Shown one piece after another: positions 34,655 to 43,692 of a DNA stretch of 64,000 nucleotides. Position 1 is the stretch's first letter. Every line of letters starts with the position of its first letter. A model generated the notes under the pieces. That model saw nothing but the letters and a program-made list of their open reading frames with translations, was not told where the DNA came from and ran no database searches. The DNA is from Coralloluteibacterium thermophilum (lineage in GTDB: Bacteria > Pseudomonadota > Gammaproteobacteria > Xanthomonadales > Xanthomonadaceae): the NCBI RefSeq assembly GCF_042654365.1, contig NZ_JBHSGG010000002.1, positions 355,745 to 419,744 of the forward strand, in the 5' to 3' direction. The translations under genes and the position numbers were made by a program.

Positions 34655-35835
34655 CCGTCGGGGCCGTGCGCCCGCTGCCGCCGGTGGCCGCCCGCGTCGA
34701 TGCGGCGCTGGCGCGCATGGACGCCGAGGTGGACTGGCTGACCGCGCTCTCGCCGATCCACAACGACGCGCTCTGGGAAGCCTTCGAGGAGAGCGGTCGC
34801 AGCCGCGTGCCGCCGTTCTCCTACGCCGCCGACTACGACGACCTCTCCGCCCTGCGCGCGCGCCTGCTGGCGCTGCCGGTCGACGACATCGAATCCCCGC
34901 TGCTGCACGGCCTGCTGTCGGAGAAGCAGCGCGAGCTCGACCGCCAGATCGAACTGGTGCGGCTGCGCGACACCGACGGCTTCGTCGCGGCGAGCCTGGA
35001 CCTGTTCGGCGGCGCCGAGCCGCGGCTGCTGCGCATGGCGCGGGAGATCCTCGAGCGCGTGCCCGCGGGCCCGCCGCCGGACGCGGACGCCGGGCTCGAC
35101 GAGATGCTCGCCGCCGCGGAGGCGGAGCTGGCCTGGTACCGGGCGCGGGCACCCGGCTTCCGCGCGGAGATCGTGGTCGAGGACGACCTCAACTCGATGC
35201 TGATGGTCTCGCAGGGCAACCTGCACGTGGCCGCCGGCATCCGCCTCCCGCAGGCGCGCGTGCAGCCGCTGGTCCAGCACGAGATCGGCACGCACGTGGT
35301 GACGCGGCACAACGGGCGCCAGCAGCCGCTGCGCCAGCTCGAATCCGGCCTCGCCGACTACGACCCGCTGCAGGAGGGCCTCGCGGTCCTCGCCGAGTAC
35401 GTCTCGGGCTGGCTGCCGCCGGGCCGCCTGCGCATCCTCGCCGCGCGGGTGATCGCCACCGACATGGCCGTGCGCGGCGAGGACGTGCCGGCCATCTTCG
35501 AGCGCCTGCACCACGGGCACGACCTGCCCGCCGGCGACGCCTTCGACGTGGCCGTCCGCGCGCGCCGCGGCGGCGGCCTCACCAAGGACGCGGTGTACCT
35601 GCGCGGGCTCGCCGACCTGCTCGACCACCTGCACGAGGGCGGCGACATCGCGCCGCTGTTCATGGGCAAGTTCGCGCTGTCGCACCTCGTGGTGCTGGAG
35701 CGCCTCGTCGAGGAAGGCTGGGCACGGCCGCCCGCGGTCCTGCCGCGCTGGCTCGACACGCCCGTCGCGGCCGCGCGGCTGGAACGCTGCCGCACTCTCT
35801 CCGTCGTCGATCTCCACCAGGACACGCCGCAATGA
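34645..35835 (+). CDS. DUF1704/MATCAP-like metallopeptidase (QEGLA motif protein)
   Basis: 396 aa from GTG 34645, with GGGGAG upstream and a 10-bp overlap with the previous gene. The zinc motif is HEIGTHVVT (H212, E213, H217) and the third element is LQEGLAVLAEY (243-247), the motif that names the family. Eukaryotic relatives (MATCAP/KIAA0895L) are tubulin carboxypeptidases that remove C-terminal tyrosine. The bacterial protein is therefore probably a carboxypeptidase, though annotated elsewhere as a flavohemoglobin-expression modulator. The N-terminal 170 residues are helical. It overlaps the ATP-grasp start by 4 bp. Confidence 0.88.
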   Translation: MPLAVGAVRPLPPVAARVDAALARMDAEVDWLTALSPIHNDALWEAFEESGRSRVPPFSYAADYDDLSALRARLLALPVDDIESPLLHGLLSEKQRELDRQIELVRLRDTDGFVAASLDLFGGAEPRLLRMAREILERVPAGPPPDADAGLDEMLAAAEAELAWYRARAPGFRAEIVVEDDLNSMLMVSQGNLHVAAGIRLPQARVQPLVQHEIGTHVVTRHNGRQQPLRQLESGLADYDPLQEGLAVLAEYVSGWLPPGRLRILAARVIATDMAVRGEDVPAIFERLHHGHDLPAGDAFDVAVRARRGGGLTKDAVYLRGLADLLDHLHEGGDIAPLFMGKFALSHLVVLERLVEEGWARPPAVLPRWLDTPVAAARLERCRTLSVVDLHQDTPQ

Positions 35836-36878
35836 AACTGGCCTTCGTCGTCAACCGCATCGAGACCGAGCGCGAGGACTACACCACCATCCGCCTGGCG
35901 CGCGTCGCCGCCAATGCCGGACACGCGGTGGCCCTGATCGGGCTGGCGGACTTCATCTACGAGACCGACGGCAGCGTGTGCGCGCGGGCGCACTGCCCCC
36001 GCCGCGACGACTACGCCGACGACGCCGCCCTGCTCGCGGAGCTGCAGGGGCCGGACGCACGGGTCGAGCGGATACGCGTCGACGAACTCGACGTGCTCAT
36101 GCTGCGCAGCGATCCCGCCGACGAACTGGTCGAGCGGCCCTGGGCGCCCAACAGCGCACTGCTGTTCGCCCAGCTCGCGGCGGCCAGGCAGGTCATCGTG
36201 GTCAACGACCCCGCGCACCTGACCGACGCCTGCAACAAGACCTATTTCCAGCACTTCCCGGAGGAGGTGCGCCCGGCCACCTGCATCGCGCGCGACCCGG
36301 AGGTGATCAAGCAGTTCATCGCCGCGCAGGGCGGCCGCGCGGTGATCAAGCCGCTGCAGGGCTCGGGCGGACAGGGCGTGTTCGTGGTCGCGCCGGGCGG
36401 CGAGGCCAACCTCAACCAGATGATCGAGGCGGTCATCCGCGACGGCTACGCGATCGCGCAGGAATACCTGCCCAGGGCGGCCGAGGGCGACCTGCGCCTG
36501 ATCATGCTCAACGGCCGCCCGTTGCAGGTCGATGGCGTCTACGCCTGCCTGCGCCGCTACAACGACTCCGGCGACGCACGCAGCAACATCAAGGCCGGCG
36601 GCAAGATCCAGAAGGCCCAGCCGGATGCGGACGCGCTGCGGCTCGCGGAGCTGGTGGCGCCCAAGCTCGTGCGCGACGGCATGTACCTGGTCGGGCTCGA
36701 CATCGTCGGCGACAGGATGATGGAGATCAACGTGGACACGCCCGGCGGCCTCAACATGATCGAGGAACTCACCGGCGTGGACTTCTCCCGCCACATCATC
36801 GCCGACCTCGAACGCAAGGTCAGGCTGCGCCACCAGTACCGGGGCACCCTCGCCAACGCCGAGCTGGCGGTGCTTTGA
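35832..36878 (+). CDS. Glutathione-synthetase-like ATP-grasp ligase
   Basis: 348 aa, ATGA overlap with DUF1704. The GshB-type fold begins MKLAFVVNRIETEREDYTTI. ATP-grasp elements are VIKPLQGSGGQGVFVV (P-loop-like), AIAQEYLPRAAEGDLRLIML, and metal ligands in MEINVDTPGGLNMIEELTGV. It should join a carboxylate (peptide or gamma-glutamyl group) to an amine using ATP. No gshA or cyanophycin genes are nearby, so it is unlikely to be a plain glutathione synthetase. With a peptidase and an amidohydrolase in one transcript, both synthesis and removal of an amide bond are encoded together. Confidence 0.87.
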   Translation: MKLAFVVNRIETEREDYTTIRLARVAANAGHAVALIGLADFIYETDGSVCARAHCPRRDDYADDAALLAELQGPDARVERIRVDELDVLMLRSDPADELVERPWAPNSALLFAQLAAARQVIVVNDPAHLTDACNKTYFQHFPEEVRPATCIARDPEVIKQFIAAQGGRAVIKPLQGSGGQGVFVVAPGGEANLNQMIEAVIRDGYAIAQEYLPRAAEGDLRLIMLNGRPLQVDGVYACLRRYNDSGDARSNIKAGGKIQKAQPDADALRLAELVAPKLVRDGMYLVGLDIVGDRMMEINVDTPGGLNMIEELTGVDFSRHIIADLERKVRLRHQYRGTLANAELAVL

Positions 36879-36886
36879 GGCCGCTC

Positions 36887-36977
36887 GAGGAGTGAGTGGG
36901 AAGGAGTGGGAAACGTAGGGCGGGGCGTCGGTCCTTCTCTCGCTTCTCGCTTCTTGCTTCCCGCTTCTCCTCACTCC
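36887..36977. repeat. Heptamer-type inverted element after the ATP-grasp gene
   Basis: GAGGAGTGAGTGGGAAGGAG just after the stop faces CTCGCTT, CTCGCTT, CTTGCTT, CCCGCTT and TCTCCTCACTCC across a short GC-rich centre. The outer arms share GGAGTGAG. The remainder of the 210-bp gap to 37088 is plain GC-rich spacer with a GGAG before the next GTG. Confidence 0.75.
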
Positions 36978-37088
36978 GTCCTGGACCCATCCCGCTTCAC
37001 GCGACCTCCGCCGCGCAGCGGCGAGGCTTCGTGCATCGCATCACAGGGACGATGGCATGACGTTTCCTCCAGTCGCGCGGAGCCCGCG

Positions 37089-38243
37089 GTGAGCACGGCC
37101 ACGAGCGGATCCGACGCGCACGACGCACGCAGCGGCGCGCTCGCGTCGCCGGGGTCGCGCACGGCGCGCGGCAACAGGATCGAGGCCATCGACTTCGCGC
37201 GCGGGCTCGCCGTGTGCCTGATGATCCTGAGCCACGGCGTCAACGGCCTGCTGCAGTTCGAGCAGTTCACCGACTGGGGCATGGTGCCGATCCACGCGAT
37301 CACCAAGTTCTCGGCGTCGCTGTTCATCATGGTCTTCGGCATCGCGCTGGCGGTGGCGTTCGTGCCCAAGGTCGGGGCCGACGACTGGCCGCGCCGGCGC
37401 AACCGCCTGCTGATCCGCGGCCTGGTGGTGCTGGCGGTGTACAAGGCGCTGACCGTCGTGGAGATGTACGCGCTCTACGAGCCCGAGGACATCGTCGAGG
37501 CGCTCACCTACCAGAACTTCCCCTCCTACGTGGAGATCCTCGGCTTCTACGCCATCGCTCTGCTGTGGATTCCCTTCTTCCTGCCGCTGTGGGCGCGGAT
37601 GCCGGTGCCGCTGCAGTGGGCGAGCCCGGTGGTGGCGGGGCTGGCCTCGTGGTGGCTGCTGGCCAACTTCGACTTCTGGGGCGTGCCGCAGCTCCAGGCG
37701 CTGATCGTCGAGCACGCCGACTACTACACCTGGGGCCAGCTCTCGCGGCTTCCGCTGGTGCTCGCCGGGCTGCTCGTCGGCGCACTGATGCTGCGCTGGT
37801 ACCGCGACACCCGCACCCGGCTCGGCCTCGCCGGCGCCATCGCCCTGCTCGGCGTCGTGCTGCTGGCGTGGTTCGCCGCTCGTGCGGACGGCGACCTCGG
37901 CGGCGCCCTGCTCGCGGCGGCGCGCAACGCGGGCAAGCATCCGCCGGAGCTCACCTTCATGCTCTTCAGCGTCGGCGGCGCCCTGGTGCTGCTCGGGCTC
38001 GCCATCGCCGGCGGCGAACTGCTGGCGCGGGCGCTGCGGCCGGTGACGCTGATCGGCAGCGACGCGCTGCAGGCGTTCATCTTCCACATCCTGGTGATCT
38101 TCGTCCTGTTCCGCGACCAGCTCGGCTACATGCACACGGTGTCCTACGAGTACGCGCTGGGCCTGACCCTCGGCCTGATCGCGGCCACCGCGGCGTGGAT
38201 CTGGCTGATCCAGTGGGTTCAGCGCAGGTGGTCGCAACGCTGA
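37089..38243 (+). CDS. Polytopic membrane acyltransferase (HGSNAT/OpgC-like)
   Basis: 384 aa from GTG 37089, with GGAG upstream. After a roughly 30-residue polar lead, RIEAIDFARGLAVCLMILSH is the first helix of membrane acyltransferases of the heparan-alpha-glucosaminide N-acetyltransferase/OpgC type, with the conserved Arg, Asp and His. About ten helices follow, ending IGSDALQAFIFHILVIFVLF. It probably moves an acyl group across the membrane onto a glycan or other polar acceptor; the acceptor is unknown. Same strand as the ligase cassette but separated by a repeat. Confidence 0.75.
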   Translation: MSTATSGSDAHDARSGALASPGSRTARGNRIEAIDFARGLAVCLMILSHGVNGLLQFEQFTDWGMVPIHAITKFSASLFIMVFGIALAVAFVPKVGADDWPRRRNRLLIRGLVVLAVYKALTVVEMYALYEPEDIVEALTYQNFPSYVEILGFYAIALLWIPFFLPLWARMPVPLQWASPVVAGLASWWLLANFDFWGVPQLQALIVEHADYYTWGQLSRLPLVLAGLLVGALMLRWYRDTRTRLGLAGAIALLGVVLLAWFAARADGDLGGALLAAARNAGKHPPELTFMLFSVGGALVLLGLAIAGGELLARALRPVTLIGSDALQAFIFHILVIFVLFRDQLGYMHTVSYEYALGLTLGLIAATAAWIWLIQWVQRRWSQR

Positions 38244-38259
38244 TTAGCATCCGGCGGCG

Positions 38260-39324
38260 ATGACCAGACTCCTGAGCGCCGCCCTTCTCGCGCTGCTGCT
38301 GGCCGCCGCCAGTCCCGCCGCCTCCGCCCCGCTTCCCGACACCGAGACGCCGACGCCGGCCTGGGTCGAGACCCTGCGCACGCGCCTCGACGCGGCCGAG
38401 GCGCGCTTCCCCGGCGAGATCGGCGTCTACGTGCACCATCTCGGCCGCGACGAGACGTTCTCCTTCCGCGCGGACGAGAACTGGTACCTGGCCTCGGGCG
38501 TGAAGGTGCCGGTCGCGATCGCGGTGCTGCGGCGGATCGAGGACGGCGCGCTCGCGCTCGACAGCCGCATCGCGCTGGAGCCCGACGACTTCGTGGACGG
38601 CGCGGGCGGCACCAACGCGCACCCGCCGGGCACGCGCCTGCGCGTGTCCTACCTGCTCGAGCAGATGATCATCTACAGCGACAACACGGCGACCGACGTG
38701 CTCATCCGCGTCGTCGGCCTCGACGAGGTCAACGCGGTCGCGCGCGAGCTGGTCGCCGCCCAGGGGCTGGAGATCACCACGCTGGCCGACGTGCGCCGGC
38801 GCGCCTACGGCACCCTGCATCCGGGCGCCGCCGGGCTCACCTCGGCCGACCTGCTCGCCCTGCGCCGCGCCGCCGCCGGCGCGCCGCGGCTGGACCTGCT
38901 CGCGCAGATGCTCGGGACCACGCCCGGGGAATTCCTGCTGCCCGACCTCGACAGCGCCTTCGAGGCCTACTACGCGATCAACCTCAACAGCGCCCCGCTG
39001 AGCGCCTACGGGCGGATGCTCGGCGCGCTCGCGGACGGGCGGGCGCTCGGGCCGGAACAGACCGCCTACCTGCTCGGCGTCATGGAACGCGTGCGCACCG
39101 GCGACCGCCGCATCCGCGCCGCGCTGCCCCCGGGCGCGCGCTTCGCGCACAAGACGGGAACCCAGCACCGCCGCGTCTGCGACCTGGGCATCGTCACGCT
39201 GCGCGGCGAGCGCGTGGTGATCGCCGCCTGCGCGCGCGGCGGCACCACCGCGCAGGGCGAGCGCGCGCTGCGCGACGTTGGCGCGGCGGTCACCGCCTCC
39301 GGGGTACTCAGCCCGCTGCGCTGA
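38260..39324 (+). CDS. Class A beta-lactamase-fold serine hydrolase, exported
   Basis: 354 aa with a signal peptide (LLSAALLALLLAAASPAASA). Penicillin-binding motifs: SGVK (SxxK) in YLASGVKVPVAIAVL, SDN in IIYSDNTATDVLIRVV and KTG in RFAHKTGTQHRRV. The fold is class A-like but has a long insert where the omega loop would be (LPDLDSAFEAYYAINL) and no clear ExxLN. It is therefore more likely a peptidase/esterase-type hydrolase of cell-wall or peptide substrates than a resistance enzyme. A tandem paralogue starts 14 bp downstream. Confidence 0.83.
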   Translation: MTRLLSAALLALLLAAASPAASAPLPDTETPTPAWVETLRTRLDAAEARFPGEIGVYVHHLGRDETFSFRADENWYLASGVKVPVAIAVLRRIEDGALALDSRIALEPDDFVDGAGGTNAHPPGTRLRVSYLLEQMIIYSDNTATDVLIRVVGLDEVNAVARELVAAQGLEITTLADVRRRAYGTLHPGAAGLTSADLLALRRAAAGAPRLDLLAQMLGTTPGEFLLPDLDSAFEAYYAINLNSAPLSAYGRMLGALADGRALGPEQTAYLLGVMERVRTGDRRIRAALPPGARFAHKTGTQHRRVCDLGIVTLRGERVVIAACARGGTTAQGERALRDVGAAVTASGVLSPLR

Positions 39325-39338
39325 CTCCCGGAGCATCC

Positions 39339-40445
39339 ATGCGTCGAACCCGCCGCTGCCTCGCCGCCCTGGGGGCGGCCTGCCTCGTCGCCGCCTGCCA
39401 GGGCACCGACCGCACCGCCGACACCCCAACGCCCGCGCGCGATGCCGCCGAACCCGCCGCCGCCGGCACGCCCGGCTGGGTGGAACCGCTGACCGCGGAG
39501 ATCGAACGCATCGACGCCGACATGCCCGGCGACTTCGGCGTCCTCGTCCGCCGCCTCGGCGAGGACGGCGGCGAGATCGACCACGGCGACGGCCGCGCCT
39601 GGTACCTCTCATCGACGATCAAGATCCCGGTCGCGATCGCCGTGCTCGAACGGGTCGATGCCGGCGAACTCGACCTCGACCAGGAACTGGTGCTCGCCGA
39701 GAGCGACTTCGTCGACGGTGCCGGGGACATGCTCTACCAGGAGCCGGGCACCCGCTTCAGCATCGGCACGCTGATCGAGAAGTCCCTGCGCGACAGCGAC
39801 AGCACCGCCACCGACATGCTGATCCGGCTGGTCGGCGAGGACCACCTCAACCGGCGCATCCGCGCCTGGGCCGGGCGCGGCTTCGGGCCGGTCACCACCC
39901 TCCTGCAGGTGCGCTACGACGCCTACGGGCCGCTGCATCCGGGCGTCGCGGCGCTGTCGAACACGCAGATCGTCGCGCTGCGCAACGCCGAGGCCGGCGA
40001 GGCGCGGCTCGCGGCGCTCGCGCGGGCGCTGGGCGTCCCGCGCGGGGAGCTCGACGCGCCGGACCTGGAGACGGTCTTCGAGCGCTACTACGAGACCGGC
40101 AGGAACGCCGCCACCCTCGACGCCTTCGCGGACATGCTCGAGACGCTGGCGACGGGCGAGCTGCTCTCGGAGGAGAGCACCGCGCTGGTGCTGGACCACA
40201 TGCAGGCCATCACCACCGGCGACCGGCGCATCCAGGCGGGGCTGCCGTCGGGCGCCGACTTCGCGCAGAAGACCGGCACCCAGATCGCCCGCGCCTGCAA
40301 CGTCGGCGTGCTCGGACCCGGGAGCGGGGCACCCACCGTGGTCGTCGCCTGCGCGGAGCGCTTCGACGACCTGGAGCAGGCCGAACGGGCCTTCGCACGC
40401 CTGGGCCGCGCCCTCGCCGAGGCCGGGCTGGCCGACGGCCGCTGA
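39339..40445 (+). CDS. Class A beta-lactamase-fold hydrolase, lipoprotein paralogue
   Basis: 368 aa. A lipobox (LVAACQGT) replaces the signal peptide of the upstream copy, so this one is membrane-anchored. Motifs: STIK in YLSSTIKIPVAIAVLERV, SDS in LRDSDSTATDMLIRLV (Ser in place of Asn of SDN) and KTG in DFAQKTGTQIARA. The same long central insert (LDAPDLETVFERYYETGRNA) is shared with its neighbour. The two probably act on one substrate in different places. A 98-bp gap separates it from the GGDEF gene. Confidence 0.83.
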   Translation: MRRTRRCLAALGAACLVAACQGTDRTADTPTPARDAAEPAAAGTPGWVEPLTAEIERIDADMPGDFGVLVRRLGEDGGEIDHGDGRAWYLSSTIKIPVAIAVLERVDAGELDLDQELVLAESDFVDGAGDMLYQEPGTRFSIGTLIEKSLRDSDSTATDMLIRLVGEDHLNRRIRAWAGRGFGPVTTLLQVRYDAYGPLHPGVAALSNTQIVALRNAEAGEARLAALARALGVPRGELDAPDLETVFERYYETGRNAATLDAFADMLETLATGELLSEESTALVLDHMQAITTGDRRIQAGLPSGADFAQKTGTQIARACNVGVLGPGSGAPTVVVACAERFDDLEQAERAFARLGRALAEAGLADGR

Positions 40446-40543
40446 ACCGCGCCGCGGCGGCGCCTCAAGCGCCGCCGTCCGCGGCCGATACCGCGTGCGG
40501 ACGGGGCGGACCCGGGGACGACACCAGCGAGGACAGGGCGGGC

Positions 40544-42106
40544 GTGCAGCGAGGCAAGAACGATCCGCCGGCCGGCGCGGAGGCCGGGCCGCTGCGACGC
40601 CTGTTCGCGCGACGCCAGGCGCCGCCCGCGGCCGGCGTGCCGGCGCTGGCGGGCGACGGCGCCGCGGCCACACCGCCGCGCCCGCTCCCCGAGACCCTGC
40701 GCACGCTCTTCTCCGGCGCCGACAGCGCCGATGCGCTGCTGCGCGCCTTCGCCGAGGGACTGATCGCGCTGGAAGGCGAGCTGGCCGACATGGGCCGCCG
40801 CCTGCGCCGCGCCTGCGACGAGGACGACCGCGAAAGCGCCGCCCGCACCCTCCGCCAGCTGGTCGAGAAGTACATCGCCACCATCGACACGGCACCGCGG
40901 GATCCCGCCCCGGCCGTGCCGCTGCGCGAACTGCTGGCCGCCACCCTCGCCGGCGCGCTGGCCGAGGCGCTGCGCGACGCACCGGCGCTGGCCGCGGACT
41001 GCGACGCCCTCGCCGCCCGCGTCCGCGCCTGGCGGCCCGGCGACAGCGCCGCCACGCTCGCCGAGGGCCTGCAGGCCCTGACCCACCGCATCGCCCTGCA
41101 CGCCGACGACGCCGCCGAGCGGCACGCCCTGCTCATGGGCCTGTTCGGCCTGCTGCTGGAGAACGTCGGCGAGCTGCTCGACAGCGACGGCTGGCTGCAC
41201 GGCCAGGTGGAGATGGTGCGCCAGCTGATCTCCGCGCCCATCGACCGCCTCGCCCTGGAGGACGCGCGCGCGGCGCTGCGCGAGGCCATCGTCAGGCAGG
41301 GCGTCGTCCGGAGCGCGATGAGCGAGGCCCGCGAGGCCATGACCGCGATGACGGTCGCCTTCGTCGACCGGCTGGAGACGGTCGCGGCCAGCACCGGAGA
41401 GTTCCATGCGCGGATCGACGACCACGCCGGCGCCCTGCGGCAGGTCCGCAGTATCGGCGACCTGAACCGCGTGCTGGACGAGGTGCTGCGCGACACCGGC
41501 GCGATGCAGGCGCAGATGCTGCGCGCGCGCGACGAGATGCAGCAGGCGCGCCGCGACGCCGCGGCCGCCGAGGCGCGCGTGCGCGCGCTGGAGGACGAGC
41601 TGCGCAGCGTCAGCGCGCAGGTCCGCGAGGACCCGCTGACCGGCGGCCTCAACCGGCGCGGCCTCGACGAGGTCTACGCGCGCGAGGTGGCACGCTGCGA
41701 GCGCCGCGGCAGCCCGCTGTGCCTGGCCCTGCTCGACCTCGACGACTTCCGCCAGCTCAACGCCCGGCTCGGCCATCTCGGCGGCGACGCCGCGCTGCGC
41801 CATCTCGTGGCCACGGTCAGGACCACGCTGCGCGAGGTGGACGCCATCGCGCGTTTCGGCGGCGAGGAGTTCCTGATCCTGTTGCCCGACACCGACCTCG
41901 CCTCGGCGGTGGCGGCGATGGTGCGCGTGCAGCGCGCGCTCACCCAGGCCTTCTTCCTGCACGACAACGAGCGCGTGTTCATCACCTTCAGCGCCGGCGT
42001 CGCGCTGCGCCGGCCCGGGGAAAGCCAGGACGCCCTGCTGCGTCGCGCGGACGCGGCCATGTACGCCGCCAAACGCAAGGGCAGGAACCGGGTCGAGGCG
42101 GCCTAG
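40544..42106 (+). CDS. Cytoplasmic diguanylate cyclase with helical N-terminal domain
   Basis: 520 aa from GTG 40544 with AGGGCGG upstream. Residues about 50-300 are a helical region of unknown family; a coiled coil (about 315-358) leads into GGDEF from REDPLTGGLNRRGLDEVYA. The active site is GGEEF (439-443), and the inhibitory site REVD (430-433) is present, so feedback by c-di-GMP is expected. No membrane helix or signal. The input signal is unknown. It is the last gene of the plus-strand run that starts at udgX. Confidence 0.85.
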   Translation: MQRGKNDPPAGAEAGPLRRLFARRQAPPAAGVPALAGDGAAATPPRPLPETLRTLFSGADSADALLRAFAEGLIALEGELADMGRRLRRACDEDDRESAARTLRQLVEKYIATIDTAPRDPAPAVPLRELLAATLAGALAEALRDAPALAADCDALAARVRAWRPGDSAATLAEGLQALTHRIALHADDAAERHALLMGLFGLLLENVGELLDSDGWLHGQVEMVRQLISAPIDRLALEDARAALREAIVRQGVVRSAMSEAREAMTAMTVAFVDRLETVAASTGEFHARIDDHAGALRQVRSIGDLNRVLDEVLRDTGAMQAQMLRARDEMQQARRDAAAAEARVRALEDELRSVSAQVREDPLTGGLNRRGLDEVYAREVARCERRGSPLCLALLDLDDFRQLNARLGHLGGDAALRHLVATVRTTLREVDAIARFGGEEFLILLPDTDLASAVAAMVRVQRALTQAFFLHDNERVFITFSAGVALRRPGESQDALLRRADAAMYAAKRKGRNRVEAA

Positions 42107-42128
42107 TCCGGCGCGTGCGGCCGTGCGC

Positions 42129-42590
42129 TCAGGCGCCGCCGGCGACGAAGGCGACCACCTGGTCGGCGTGGCGCTCGATCATGCCGGTGGCGGTGCCCAG
42201 CGCGGTGGCGTTGCCGGAGTCCACGCGCACCTCCCCCAGCACCGCACCGCCGGGATCGCGCACCACCACCGTGCTCTGGATGCTGTCGGTACCGGCCATC
42301 GCCCCGAGGAGGCCGCGCGCGGCGCCGTGGCGCATCCGGTAGGTGTCGATGCGGATGGCGACGCGCCGGGTGGGCGGGGTGCCGTCGGCGGCGAGCAAGC
42401 CGCGCGCGGCGAGCTGGCTGTCGAGGCGGGCGCGGAAGATGCCCAGGGCCTCGGCGTCCATGGCCCCGGCGTTCTCGATCTCGTAGGCGAAGCGGTCGCC
42501 GCTCGCCGCGGCATAGCTGCTGCGGACCTCGCTCGACGTGCTGCAGGCAGCGAGCAGCAGCAGGGCCAGCACCGTCGCGATCCGTTTCAT
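42129..42590 (-). CDS. DUF4410-type lipoprotein
   Basis: 153 aa. Signal and lipobox MKRIATVLALLLLAACSTSS (Cys 16). The body reads like DUF4410-type outer-membrane-associated lipoproteins: DAEALGIFRARLDSQLAARG, VAIRIDTYRMRHGAARGLLG, VVVRDPGGAVLGEVRVD. Role unknown. Convergent with the GGDEF gene, 22 bp apart. Confidence 0.75.
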   Translation of the reverse strand: MKRIATVLALLLLAACSTSSEVRSSYAAASGDRFAYEIENAGAMDAEALGIFRARLDSQLAARGLLAADGTPPTRRVAIRIDTYRMRHGAARGLLGAMAGTDSIQSTVVVRDPGGAVLGEVRVDSGNATALGTATGMIERHADQVVAFVAGGA

Positions 42591-42703
42591 GCGCCTCGCC
42601 TCATGGTCGATGGCCGCGCCCTGCGGCCGGACCCGGCATGCTAGGTCGCGGCCGCGCGCGCCAGTACCCCGGGCGAACCCGAGGGTCGGCCGGGCGTGAT
42701 CGC

Positions 42704-43615
42704 CTAGTGCGCGGGCGCGCGGCGGAACAGGCGGCCGATGCCGCGCACCGCCAGCAGGGCGACGGCCCCGGCGAGCACGCCGGCCACCGCGTTGCCGAGC
42801 ATCGCCGCGGCGCCGTGCAGCGGCCCCGCCGGCGCCAGCGCCTCCACCGCGTGGTGCAGTTGCGGAATGCTGTGCACGAGGATCCCGCCGCCGACGAGGA
42901 ACATGGCGGCGGTGCCGGCCACGCTCAGCGCCTTCATCAACCACGGCGCCGCGCGCAGCATGCCGGTGCCGACGGCCCGCACCGCCGCGCGGGGGCTGCG
43001 GCTGAGGTGCAGCCCGGCGTCGTCGAGCTTCACGATGCCGGCGACGGCGCCGTAGACGCCCGCGGTCATGGCCAGCGCGATGGCCGACAGGACCGCGACC
43101 TGGCGACTGAAGTCCTCGCCCGCCACCACCCCGAGGGAGATCACCACGATCTCGGCGGAAAGGATGAAGTCGGTGCGGATCGCGCCCCTGACCTTGTCCT
43201 TCTCGAAGGCCACCATGTCGACCGAGGCGTCGGCGAGCGCGCGCAGGCGCAGCGCGCGGCGGCGGGCCGCGTCCTCGCGGTGAAGGAAGCGATGCGCCAG
43301 CTTCTCGACACCCTCGTAGCAGAGGAAGGTGCCACCCACGACCATCAGCGGCGTCACCAGCCACGGCACCCATGCGCTGATCGCCAGCGCCGACGGCACC
43401 AGGATCGCCTTGTTGAGCAGCGAGCCCCTGGCCACCGCCCACACCACCGGCAGCTCGCGTTCGGCGGCGACGCCGGCGACCTGCTGCGCGTTGAGCGCCA
43501 GGTCGTCGCCGAGCACGCCGGCGGTCTTGCGCGCGGCGACCTTGGTCAGGAGGGCGACGTCGTCCAGCAGCGTGGCGATGTCGTCGAGGAGCATCAGGAG
43601 GCTGCCGCCGGCCAT
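42704..43615 (-). CDS. DUF808 (YedI-like) inner-membrane protein
   Basis: 303 aa from ATG 43615. The family opening MAGGSLLMLLDDIATLLDDV, then VALLTKVAARKTAGVLGDDL, is nearly invariant in DUF808 proteins. About six membrane helices follow. AFEKDKVRGAIRTDFILSAE is the conserved cytoplasmic loop. Function not established. It lies 77 bp after the antiporter gene on the same strand. Confidence 0.88.
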   Translation of the reverse strand: MAGGSLLMLLDDIATLLDDVALLTKVAARKTAGVLGDDLALNAQQVAGVAAERELPVVWAVARGSLLNKAILVPSALAISAWVPWLVTPLMVVGGTFLCYEGVEKLAHRFLHREDAARRRALRLRALADASVDMVAFEKDKVRGAIRTDFILSAEIVVISLGVVAGEDFSRQVAVLSAIALAMTAGVYGAVAGIVKLDDAGLHLSRSPRAAVRAVGTGMLRAAPWLMKALSVAGTAAMFLVGGGILVHSIPQLHHAVEALAPAGPLHGAAAMLGNAVAGVLAGAVALLAVRGIGRLFRRAPAH

Positions 43616-43692
43616 CGCGCGGATTCCGCTGGACGAGGCGCCGATTCTTGCCGCCCGCCGGGGCGCCGGCGGCGTGAAGGAACGGCCGCCGC

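Noticed and set aside
38260..40445. Beta-lactamase antibiotic-resistance genes
   Set aside because: Only SxxK, SDN/SDS and KTG are shared; the omega-loop Glu motif is not found and a long insert is present, so resistance is not supported.
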